Source: Takakia lepidozioides (lineage: Eukaryota; Streptophyta; Takakiopsida; Takakiales; Takakiaceae). From it: DNA of 64,000 nucleotides. Numbering within the stretch: the first letter of the stretch is position 1; each line of letters opens with the position of its first letter. The notes beneath the pieces were generated by a model. The model made no database searches, was not told the DNA's origin, and saw only the letters and a list, made by a program, of their open reading frames with translations. The DNA lies in the NCBI GenBank assembly GCA_030704615.1, contig CM060733.1, positions 43,774,001 through 43,838,000 of the forward strand. The letters run 5' to 3'. Position numbers and translations under genes: made by a program. Positions 22,283 to 33,200 of this stretch are shown here, in pieces.

Positions 22283-25200
22283 CTACTCTCCTACACCCTC
22301 CGAGGAACTTGCCCCACCTTCTTCCTCATCCCCCTCATCCCCCTCATCCTCCGAGCTCTGTGATGCATCAGTTCCACTATGCCTCTCAAAAATCCCGTCC
22401 TCTCCTTGGGGGACTGTCCACCTCACCTCCTGGGAATCTTCTGCGTCTTCTCCCCCACTTTCCTCAGCAGAATCCAACACAAATCTACGAGCCCGACGGG
22501 CTCTAATAGCTGCTGCCTCCTCCCTCATCTTCATTTTCTTGAGGCTTGCCTCGTCTAAAATCTGCTGTACACGACTACGTTCGGAACACCTCCTAATGGA
22601 CACCGAAGCAAGCCGGGCAGCATAAGTAGGAAGGATGTACTCCCTTTCTGGACTAGGCATGAAATCCCCCCTGGCAAAAAAAAGCACGTTCCTCCTGCCC
22701 ATGAACTCCGGTGTAGACGTCCCTCCGGCAGTACTTGGCATCCTACAGTAAGAACAAATCCACTTGAAGAATGTCAATACCAGCACAACCAGAAAGGGTT
22801 TTCAATGAAATAAGAGAGCGGAGGGAGGTGCCTCACAAAATCTGGAGGCAACTTACAATGCCACCACTCACTCGTAAACCGGGGGCTCCTCGGCCTCGAT
22901 CCCAACTTCCTCCCCCTGCTCCTTCTCGGATTTTTCCTCATCCTCCGAGGATGCCTCTTCCTCTTTCGGCAGACGTTCAGCCGCTGCAAGTTCCGAGTTG
23001 TGGAGGGCAGTATCTGGCTCGAAGGCGAACACATGCCTGTCGGACAACGTCCCTGCCCACATTGAAGCACCTGAGGAACAAAGCGGGCGGTTAATAGCTT
23101 GCGGCATGCAATTGCAATGGGGCCAGGGGACAAACTGAGCACGTGAAGGCTTACCCGTGCCGCATGTGAGGTCCAGAATCCGCCCTTGGACATCCGAGCA
23201 CGTCTCCATGAGGGTTTGGATGAAAGCAGGGCTCCGGGTCCGGCTGTACCGCCACGGTTTGCCTGTCTTTGTGTCCTTCGGCATACTAGAGTGGGGCACA
23301 TAGTTGTAGAGGACATCGTAGGTTACAGGGTCCACAGCGGCATCAACAAGACGACCGTCGTTGCGGAATTTGAACGTAGACCCTCTCTTCACAAAGCAAT
23401 ATGCCTCAAACACCAATGTCTGCACATCCAACAAAGAAGGGATCAATTCCAGGGTCTACTTAACATACACCACAATATGAAGTGAATGCAATAGATTGAT
23501 AACTTACACTTTGGCCCTCTGTTCGCAACCCCTGCGTACTGATGCAGAACCATTTTCTGAGGAGGACCGGGGTGACACTTTTCGGTGTCCACCTTGCCAC
23601 CGCATTCTCTGTGGTCTTCCCTCTCGTGGCAAGGACAACCACACATCCACCGTCATCCAGAAGCATCCCCGCCAGCCCAAACCCGGCTTTCCAGTAGTCC
23701 TCAGTAAACCTGTTCCAGGTGGGCACACCATCCAGGCCCTCCAGCAGCTCCCCATCTGGAATGTCGAGGAGAATCATGTCGCAAGCTCTCTCCACCTCAA
23801 CCCCCCCCCCCCCGAGTGCTCTTGCAATTCGTGCTCACAGCCGTGAAGAATTCCATCATGGCTTCAAAACCAGGGGTGTCTTTAGGCTCTGTACCGGCAG
23901 CCCTCTTCTTGGCTTTCCCCTTCTGCTCCGCCAGAGACTTGTTGTGTGCCACCTTCTTCGCCCTGGCAGCGAGAGCGTCAAGGAAGCTCTCATTGACGCA
24001 TTGGATGATGGTTGGAGGTTCTAGCTTTGGCCTGTGCGTAAACGTCACCGCCGAATACCGCCGTGTAGGCTCGCCCTCAAATGCCAACTTCTTGGCAGAG
24101 CCAGTCCCACTCCGAACTGACTTGGGAACCCGGACGACCGGTGACTGGGTAGGAGCAACAGCAGTCGCAGGACCTTGAACAAAATCGGTGTCGGAGTCAC
24201 TCTCTTGGGTCCCCTCCTGCGCCTCCTCCGATGCCCCGATGGTTTTCTTCTTTTTGGGTGTTACTGCAGTCACCTGTTTCCTTGTCCTTTTCCTTTGACC
24301 TTTACTCTTCTCATGCAATTTCTCCTGAATTCCTGCCTGAGCAAGCTCTGCCGCTTTCCTGGAGTTCGCAAGCGCTTTTGCCTCTTTTGCACCCAACGGA
24401 GGCAGCGGAGCCCGGTTTCGTCGGAATTCAGCATCCAGCTTCAATTGAAACTCGGATGGGTCGAGCGAGCCGGGCGGAAGGTCCACATACCAAGGGCAAT
24501 CACGCAAATGTTCCAGATGCCACTCCTTCACAATATCGTCAGTGTACATGGAGTCAGCCCCAGGGTTCCTCCATGCCAGGAAGAATGGTGGCTCGAAAGA
24601 CAGATGACCTTTCTCCAAAAGGGAGAACTTACAGTACCTGCATTCATGAAAAACACAATGAGGTCCGAAAATGGCTAAGTCCCTGAACGGCAATAGGGCC
24701 TACAACTGGAATATGGCGCCGAATTTCCACTTCAGGGCCACCCAGTCTAGGGACTTAGCCCGAAAATGGCTAAGTCCCTGAACGGCAATACGGCCTGGAA
24801 CTGGAAAACGGTGCCGAATTTCCAGTTCAGAGCCAGCCAGTCTAGGGACTTAGCCCGAAAATGGCTAAGTCCCTGGACGGCAATAGGGCCTAGAACTGGA
24901 AAACGGCGCCGAATTTCCAGTTCCGGGCCAGCCACCCTAGGGACTTAGCCCGAAAATGGCTAAGTCCCTGGACGGCAATAGGGCCTAGAATTGGAAAACG
25001 GCGCCGAATTTCCAGTTCCGGGCCAGCCACACTAGGGACTTAGCCCGAAAATGGCTAAGTCCCTGGACGGCAATAGGGCCTAGAACTGGAAAACGCGCCG
25101 AATTTCCAGTTCCGGGCCAGCCACACTAGGGACTTAGGCCGAAAATGGCTAAGTCCCTGAACGGCAATAGGGCCTAAAACTGGAATATGGCGCCGAATTT

Positions 25201-28200
25201 CCACTTCAAGGCCAGCCAGTCTAGGGACTTAGGCCGAAAATGGCTAAGTCCCTGAACGGCAATAGGGCCTGGAACTGGAAAATGGCGCCGAATTTCCAGT
25301 TCCGGGCCAGCCAGTCTAGGGACTTAGCCATTTTCGGAGCCCTGACTGGAAATTCGGCGCCATTTTCCCTAACACCACTTGAGGCCTCTAACATCCTGAA
25401 ATGCCAGGACTTGAAAGAAAGGCAGCGCGTATGTACCTGTACAGAAGGCGCATTGCTGCTTTGTCCGCGTTCGGCTGGTCGGTGAACTCGTGGCTCCGGC
25501 GAGCATCTGCTATCTCCCGAAAGAATAGGTTGGTTTTGTAGAGCAGAAAGTACCTCGTCACATAGTCACGTAGGCTCTCTGCTGCAGGAGATATCTCCAT
25601 CTTGAACTGATGTGCTTGTGTGTCCAGCTGCTCTTGCGCATTCGTCGTCACCTGTGGAGATTGTCCATCAGATCGCTTTCCTCAAAAAATACAATGAATC
25701 CACCCCCTACTAGAGTAGAAGCCCCAAACGAAGCGTGGGGAAGTACCTGAAACCACCATGTCATGCGGTTCATCCACATGTCGAATGTGGGGTCAGAGAG
25801 TTTGTCCGGTTTGGGGAAGCTCCACATGTCCCTGGTACTTTGGGAACCATTCCAGATTTGGAGCCACCGGGTCTGTCCAACCACCCAGCATATTCGTAAG
25901 CGCCAAACACCACAAAAAGGAGTTGTTGCCACCACAATTTTGTTAAGAATGTATCACCTTTTCTGTTGCATCCACACAGGATGTGGCTAGACGATGGAGC
26001 TTCTCCAATGTCATCGTGGGCTTCAGAGCGCGAGAGTAGTGCTTCCCCACCTCCACCAGAAAGTCGGCACCAAGGGCGGGATCAGCTATGGCCACGTACT
26101 TTACCATCCGCGACTTGTACTTTATGCGGGCCCTCACCTCCGCAGCTTTGACATACGATTCGAGTTCCGGGAGGGTTGGATTCTTCTCCTCTGACTCCAT
26201 GTAGAACCTCCGCGCATGTGCCAAATCCTGCTGTATTTTCGTCTGTCAAGAATGCGCACATAAGATTAGAGATCCCGCTCAACACAATTTCTTCTATTGG
26301 GGGAGGAGAGACAGATTAGCTCAACAAAACTGTCAGGAGCTTTACCCGAAATATGTAGTCCACCATGGCGTCGACGCTCAGCCTATACCAGGTTCTGTCT
26401 GCCTTTGCCTCCGACTTGCGCAGGAGGTCGGCACTGAGGGAATTGGCAAACTCTTGCACCCCCTGCTTCCCGACATCCTTCACTCGGAAGAGCATATGGG
26501 ACAAGTTGGTGGCAATGAAGGCATTCTCAGTCACCCTGCAGTGCCACATTTCCATCAAACAATACTGAAATGGGAATTTTCATCATATATGAGGATTCGC
26601 AATGAAATGACTTCCAAATTCAAAGTCCAAAAGCGAGAGGGGTTGTAGCTTACGAGTTGATGTCGGCCATTGCAGCTTTGAGAAGACTGCGATCTTTGGG
26701 CCCTGCAACCTTCAGCACAACACAATCGACGGCGAAATGCCAATCGAGATCGTTGGGGTGGGCTTGGGCAATGTGCTCCATCCATGCCAGGAGGCGATGA
26801 TTGCCGTCCCACACGTAGAACATCTTACCGGACATGTGCTGGAAAAGAGGATCACTAGCAATCGATCTCTCGAACTCCTCATTTCGCGTTTGCCAATGGG
26901 GACCCCATTTGTCCACCTCATCGGAAGTGTGGGCACGGGAAGCTCCGTGGTCGTTCTCAATGGAAACGTAAAAGGCGGCAGACCCCATTCGATATCCATC
27001 CCGGAAAGAGAATTTCAGCTTGTCGATATCGCCTGGGAGGGCAGGTCTCACCACCTGCAATGACACCAAGCGGCAAAGGGGAATTCGAAGCTTGGCCGGG
27101 TACACCATGCCCCCCAGCACCCTGCCAATGTTGCTGTGGGTTGCCTCCAACATCTTGGCAGCGGCCAACTTCATATCCGCCTCAGACATGACGTCTGCTG
27201 CAGAGGGGTTTTCCGGCAGCCCACCAGGACCGCCAAATCCAGCCTGTATGCTCCGGGTTTGGGGCCTGGGGATGTCCGGGAGGATGTCATCCTGGTCAGA
27301 AACCTCCATGTCGTCCTCCTCAACAGGGTCAGCCACCTGCGAAACCACCTCCAGCACTCTCGTCGTCTCTACTGCCCTCTCCCTGGCTTCACCTCGAACT
27401 TGCACAATCCGTGCTCTTTCAGGTGTTCTTTCCTCTCCTCCACTCTCCACCGTATGGGTAATTGCGGGGCTGCTCTTGCCCGCGATGGTCTAACCGGTGT
27501 GCTACTGCCTCTCTGTGGTGTCTTGTAGGGATCCACCGTCTCTGTGGGTCCCTCGCTTACATTGGCATCTGTCATTTGGGCACCCCTGGCCTCTTCAGCT
27601 GCCTTTTGTCTTTCCTCCTGGCTAGCATTCTGTCTCGTCTGTTCTTTTGCCCTCTCTTTTGCCCTCTCACGGGCTTTCTGTTTCTTACTAGGGCTAGCAG
27701 CAGGGGAGCCCTCCAGGACGACCACCTTTGATTGAGGCGAACTGACACCCTCGCGCGCACTGCTCACTCCCCCCTCCGCAACCCGTGACTGCTCTCTCGC
27801 CGGGGATTGCATGTGCTTAGCTTTCTTCTTTTTCTTTGCGTGGGCGGGCCCTACTGCATGTGCATGAACAACCTCCATTGCCGGATCTGCTGTCCTCATG
27901 TCCTCACGCCCTTCACCTGCCATGCCGCCTGCACCAACCTCCCCAATGCCTACTCTGTCGTAATCTCGTTGCAAGTCCTCCCGTCCACCAACAAAAGGTT
28001 TAAGTTTGCCCTCTCGCCCCAAGTTGGGCGATTCAAACATGCGATGAGTTGGAGCTGTCGATGATACCACCAGCGTGCCGGGCTCGTCGTCACTCTGTCA
28101 TTGACAAAAATCGTGAAAACCAACATCGGTGCAAAAAGCAGCATCGCAACGAGCAGCGCAACCACCATAGCAACAATCATGTAGCAAAAATGAAAACATA

Positions 28201-28631
28201 ACAAGTTTAGGAAGTATGGAGAGCCATGCAACAACAATGAAAACAAATGCAACCATTGCCTAAGAATGACATGCACAAGCAGCCTTCTCCAGAGCTGCCG
28301 GATTTGCACACGCATTGCAAACAATCTAAGGTTCACTCAACTATCTAAAGTTCACTCATACAGCAAAGCCAGGATGAAGATGCAAAAACAAAGCGAGGTA
28401 ACAAAGCGAAAGCAAAAAAAGAAATCGAACAAACCGAAAGCAGAAGTGGCTTGCCTGAGAGTACTCGGCTTCAGTTGGCGCAGGTTGTGAGCAAGACACT
28501 GGAATCTCCTGCTGGAGCTTCAGTTTGGCCATGCGAGAGATTGGCCGTCGTCCGTAGTACAGAGCTTTCAACTTCCGCCGCGGTCTGGATGTGAGGTCTC
28601 TCTCAGGAGAGCCACGCCCTTCAGGCGGCAT
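22283..28631 (-). pseudogene. ParB-like/amino-methyltransferase-like fusion gene, copy 1 (10 exons)
   Basis: Exons on the minus strand: 28631-28455, 28094-26654, 26535-26346, 26242-25958, 25872-25747, 25651-25437, 24637-23508, 23419-23155, 23070-22872, 22742-22283. All introns are GT-AG except the first (GC-AG), and phases match at each junction. The ~1,494-codon product has a basic low-complexity N-terminus. A ParB/Srx-like domain follows at ~395-490 (RIPLCRLVSLQVVRPALPGD; MFYVWDGNHRLLAW), then a helical middle and a K/E-rich linker. The C-terminal domain is laid out as a beta-class amino-methyltransferase: motif IV position DMILLDIPDGE (~1105), GMLLDDGGCVVVLA, KPWRYSRTRSPAFIQTL, motif I ILDLTCGTG (~1270), then HVFAFEPD. 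An acidic tail ends the protein. Domain order equals bacterial ParB-methylase fusions. DIPD replaces canonical DPPY, so catalysis is doubtful. Two lesions are seen: a 1-base deletion near 27470 and an overlong C-run at 23801-23813; both are homopolymers and may be artefacts. Confidence 0.85.
24660..25372. repeat. ~95-bp tandem array in intron 6 of copy 1
   Basis: About seven units. Each contains GGGACTTAGCC-CGAAAAT-GGCTAAGTCCC (11-bp stem hairpin) and CTGGAAAACGGCGCCGAATT, a near-palindrome centred on GGCGCC. The array lies wholly within the intron between the ParB-side and methylase-side exons. The same array occupies the matching intron of copy 2 with about seven units. Confidence 0.9.
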
Positions 28632-28849
28632 AAGTCCCAGCCAAAAAGATCTCCTTTTTTGGGGTACATGCCTGGAATACCATGTTAAGCCAAGTTTAGC
28701 ATGAGATTTAGGGTACGTGCCCAGGAAGCCATGCGTCGCCAGCCCGAATAATAACCGACGGCCGTCGACATTTATTGCCCAACTGCGCAATTAAATGTCA
28801 GATGAAGCCCTCCATGTCGGATGAAAATCGACGTAAACAGTCCCGGAAT

Positions 28850-29354
28850 TTCCAACGTAGAGGTAATTCGGAGCGCTGCACGATGGAATTCCGGCGCCGG
28901 ATTTCCATCCTGCAGGTAATTCGGAGCGCAGCAGGATGGATATCTGGCGCCGAATTTCCATCCGCGGAGGAAGGGCGGCGCTGGAAATTTCCCTCACGCA
29001 GGTAATTCGGAAGCGCTCGGATGGAAATCCAGCGCCGAATTTCCATCCGCGGAGATAGGGCGGCGCGCCGAATTTCCCTCACGCAGGTAATTCGGAAGCG
29101 CGCGGATGGAAATCCGGCGCCGAAATTCCATCCGCGGAGGTAGGGCGGCGGTGGAAATTCCCTCACGCAGATAATTCGGAAGCGCGCGGATGGAAATCCG
29201 GCGCCGAATTTCCATCCGCGGAGGAAGGGCGGCGCTGGAAATTTCCTCACGCAGGTAATTCGGAAGCGCGCGGATGGAAATCCGGCGCCGAATTTCCATC
29301 CGCGGAGGAAGGGCGGCGCTGGAAATTTCCCTCACGCAGGTAATTCGGAAGCGC
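28850..29354. repeat. GGCGCC palindrome array upstream of copy 1 gene
   Basis: About five to six units of ~85-90 bp. Each has the near-palindrome GGATGGAAATCCGGCGCC continuing into its complement, and a second inverted-repeat segment (GGCGGCGC). The array starts about 220 bp upstream of the start codon and continues into the gap. It is homologous to 36980-37500 in copy 2. Confidence 0.88.
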
Positions 29355-29854
29355 NNNNNNNNNNNNNNNNNNNNNNNNNNNNNNNNNNNNNNNNNNNNNN
29401 NNNNNNNNNNNNNNNNNNNNNNNNNNNNNNNNNNNNNNNNNNNNNNNNNNNNNNNNNNNNNNNNNNNNNNNNNNNNNNNNNNNNNNNNNNNNNNNNNNNN
29501 NNNNNNNNNNNNNNNNNNNNNNNNNNNNNNNNNNNNNNNNNNNNNNNNNNNNNNNNNNNNNNNNNNNNNNNNNNNNNNNNNNNNNNNNNNNNNNNNNNNN
29601 NNNNNNNNNNNNNNNNNNNNNNNNNNNNNNNNNNNNNNNNNNNNNNNNNNNNNNNNNNNNNNNNNNNNNNNNNNNNNNNNNNNNNNNNNNNNNNNNNNNN
29701 NNNNNNNNNNNNNNNNNNNNNNNNNNNNNNNNNNNNNNNNNNNNNNNNNNNNNNNNNNNNNNNNNNNNNNNNNNNNNNNNNNNNNNNNNNNNNNNNNNNN
29801 NNNNNNNNNNNNNNNNNNNNNNNNNNNNNNNNNNNNNNNNNNNNNNNNNNNNNN
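29355..29854. other. Assembly gap, 500 N
   Basis: Exactly 500 N, a conventional placeholder for a gap of unknown size. It falls inside a tandem palindrome array on the left and next to a hairpin array on the right, a situation expected to break an assembly. The right half of element copy 1 may be lost here. Confidence 0.95.
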
Positions 29855-30050
29855 CAACCTCTTGGTGGGTCGCACCTATTTTTTAAAACAATTGTTGTGA
29901 ACACCAGTAGCGGTCGTCGCAACTGTTAAAATAAAAGAAAAATGTGCGACCACCCCCCTACTGGTAGGCGCACCTATTTCTGGATTTCTGACCCTTGCTG
30001 GTGTGGTGGTCGCAGAATTTTTTATTTTTTATTTTTATTTTTTGGGAAAC
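29855..30050. repeat. GCGACCACC hairpin repeats left of the complete MULE
   Basis: Degenerate units of GCGACCACC-CCCCTACT-GGTAGGCGC type alternate with A/T-rich spacers. The same family forms a regular array at 43660-44100, on the other side of the element. The MULE therefore appears to have inserted next to or within this repeat. Confidence 0.75.
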
Positions 30051-30059
30051 ATCTGGGAG

Positions 30060-30125
30060 GGGGCTGCTATTTCATGAGCGCATGAGCATGAGCGGACAAA
30101 AAAAAAAAGCATGAGCAGACCATTG
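30060..30125. repeat. Left terminal inverted repeat of the complete MULE
   Basis: The end is followed by CATGAGCGCATGAGCATGAGCGG-type reiterations and an A-run, mirroring the right end at 43380-43440. The conserved inner part CTATTTCATGAGC is shared by all four ends seen in the window. Confidence 0.88.
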
Positions 30126-30286
30126 TGAGTCCACGGAAATAGGGTTAGGAGGCATGGAAATAGGGTCATGTGAAGTTGGAAGTGGCACCAGTGGACTTGA
30201 ATGCAACATTTTATTGCAAATTTTGTGGCAAGCCACGTCTATACAAGTGTGTTCTAACTGTCATAGCCAGAATGGGCACTACTCTC

Positions 30287-33200
30287 CTACACCCTCCGAG
30301 GAACTTGCCCCACCTTTTCCTCATTCCCCCTCGTCCTCGGAGCTCTGTGATGCATCAGTTCCACTATGCCTCTCAAAATCCCGTCCTCTCCTTGGGGGAC
30401 TGTCCACCTCACCTCCTGGGAATCTTCTGCGTCTTCTCCCCCACTTTCCTCAGCAGAATCCAACACAAATCTACGAGCCCGACGGGCTCTAATAGCTGCT
30501 GCCTCCTCCCTCATCTTCATTTTCTTGAGGCTTGCCTCGTCTAAAATCTGCTGTACACGACTACGTTCGGAACACCTCCTAATGGACACCGAAGCAAGCC
30601 GGGCAGCATAAGTAGGAAGGATGTACTCCCTTTCTGGACTAGGCATGAAATCCCCCCTGGCAAAAAAAGCACGTTCCTCCTGCCCATGAACTCCGTGTAG
30701 ACGTCCCTCCGGCAGTACTTGGCATCCTACAGTAAGAACAAATCCACTTCAAGAATGTCAATACCAGCACAACCAGAAAGGGTTTTCAATGAAATAAGAG
30801 AGCGGAGGGAGGTGCCTCACAAAATCTGGAGGCAACTTACAATGCCACCACTCACTCGTAAACCGGGGGCTCCTCGGCCTCGATCCCAACTTCCTCCCCC
30901 TGCTCCTTCTCGGATTTTTCCTCATCCTCCGAGGATGCCTCTTCTCTTTCGGCAGACGTTCAGCCGCTGCAAGTTCCGAGTTGTGGAGGGCAGTATCTGG
31001 CTCGAAGGCGAACACATGCCTGTCGGACAACGTCCCTGCCCACATTGAAGCACCTGAGGAACAAAGCGGGCGGTTAATAGCTTGCGGCATGCAATTGCAA
31101 TCGGGCCAGGGGACAAACTGAGCACGTGAAGGCTTACCCGTGCCGCATGTGAGGTCCAGAATCCGCCCTTGGACATCCGAGCACGTCTCCATGAGGGTTT
31201 GGATGAAAGCAGGGCTCCGGGTCCGGCTGTACCGCCACGGTTTGCCTGTCTTTGTGTCCTTCGGCATACTAGAGTGGGGCACATAGTTGTAGAGGACATC
31301 GTAGGTTACAGGGTCCACAGCGGCATCAACAAGACGACCGTCGTTGCGGAATTTGAACGTAGACCCTCTCTTCACAAAGCAATATGCCTCAAACACCAAT
31401 GTCTGCACATCCAACAAAGAAGGGATCAATTCCAGGGTCTACTTAACATACACCACAATATGAAGTGAATGCAATAGATTGATAACTTACACTTTGGCCC
31501 TCTGTTCGCAACCCCTGCGTACTGATGCAGAACCATTTTCTGAGGAGGACCGGGGTGACACTTTTCGGTGTCCACCTTGCCACCGCATTCTCTGTGGTCT
31601 TCCCTCTCGTGGCAAGGACAACCACACATCCACCGTCATCCAGAAGCATCCCCGCCAGCCCAAACCCGGCTTTCCAGTAGTCCTCAGTAAACCTGTTCCA
31701 GGTGGGCACACCATCCAGGCCCTCCAGCAGCTCCCCATCTGGAATGTCGAGGAGAATCATGTCGCAAGCTCTCTCCACCTCACCCCCCCCCCGAGTGCTC
31801 TTGCAATTCGTGCTCACAGCCGTGAAGAATTCCATCATGGCTTCAAAACCAGGGGTGTCTTTAGGCTCTGTACCGCCAGCCCTCTTCTTGGCTTTCCCCT
31901 TCTGCTCCGCCAGAGACTTGTTGTGTGCCACCTTCTTCGCCCTGGCAGCGAGAGCGTCAAGGAAGCTCTCATTGACGCATTGGGATGATGGTTGGAGGTT
32001 CTAGCTTTGGCCTGTGCGTAAACGTCACCGCCGAATACCGCCGTGTAGGCTCGCCCTCAAATGCCAACTTCTTGGCAGAGCCAGTCCCACTCCGAACTGA
32101 CTTGGGAACCCGGACGACCGGTGACTGGGTAGGAGCAACAGCAGTCGCAGGACCTTGAACAAAGTCGTCGTCCGAGTCACTCTCTTGGGTCCCCTCCTGC
32201 GCCTCCTCCGATGCCCCGATGGTTTTCTTCTTTTTGGGTGTTACTGCACTCACCTGTTTCCTTGTCCTTTTCCTTGGACCTTTACTCTTCTCATGCAATT
32301 TCTCCTGAATTCCTGCCTGAGCAAGCTCTGCCGCTTTCCTGGAGTTCGCAAGCGCTTTTGCCTCTTTTGCACCCAACGGAGGCAGCGGAGCCCGGTTTCG
32401 TCGGAATTCAGCATCCAGCTTCAATTGAAACTCGGATGGGTCGAGCGAGCCGGGCGGAAGGTCCACATACCAAGGGCAATCACGCAAATGTTCCAGATGC
32501 CACTCCTTCACAATATCGTCAGTGTACATGGAGTCAGCCCCAGGGTTCCTCCATGCCAGGAAGAATGGTGGCTCGAAAGACAGATGACCTTTCTCCAAAA
32601 GGGAGAACTTGCAGTACCTGCATTCATGAAAAACACAATGAGGTCCCTGAAATGCATATTCGGCACCATTTTCCCAGGTTGGGGCGGATGTGAGTGGCCT
32701 AGAAATGGAAAAATGGCGCCGAATTTCGGTTTTCGGTGACTGCCACCCTAGGGACTTAGCCATCTTGGGAGCCCTGAACTGGAAATCGCGCCATTTTTCC
32801 CGGTTTGGCCCGAAGATGGCTAAGTCCCAGAACCGCAATAGGGCCTAGAACTGGAAAAATGGCGCCGAATTTCCAGTTCAGGGCCAGCCACCCTAGGGAC
32901 TTAGCCCGAAAATGGCTAAGTCCCTGAACGGCAATAGGGCTAGAACTGGAAAATGCGCCGAATTTCCATTCGGGCCAGCCACCCTAGGGACTTAGCCCGA
33001 AAATGGCTAAGTCCCTGAACGGCAATAGGGCCTAGAACTGGAAAATGGCGCCGAATTTCCACTTCAGGGCCAGCCAGTCTAGGGACTTAGCCCGAAAATG
33101 GCTAAGTCCCTGAACGGCAATAGGGCCTGGAACTGGAAAATGGCGCCGAATTTCCAGTTCAGGGCCAGCCAGTCTAGGGACTTAGCCCGAAAATGGCTAA

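Larger units (their letters stand above)
22063..29354. mobile_element. Left part of a MULE-like element carrying a ParB-methylase gene (copy 1)
   Basis: The element starts GGGGCTGCTATTTCATGAGC inside the RT gene of gypsy-2. It is colinear and about 98% identical, by eye, with the left 7.4 kb of the complete element at 30060-43440: terminal repeat, ParB-methylase gene on the minus strand, and the start of the GGCGCC palindrome array. It runs into a 500-N gap at 29355, so its transposase half and right end are not visible. Confidence 0.85.

Noticed and set aside
24660-25372. CRISPR-like array of regular repeats
   Set aside because: The units are contiguous palindrome-bearing satellites without unique spacers, and the context is a plant transposon intron.
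26737-27528. Plus-strand frames of 100-157 codons opposite the ParB-like exons
   Set aside because: The minus strand has phase-consistent exons and the conserved DGNHR domain; the plus frames have no family features and are mirrored in the second copy only because the DNA is duplicated.
29274-29900. Long open frames running through the N gap
   Set aside because: They exist only because N is translated as unknown residues; there is no real sequence.
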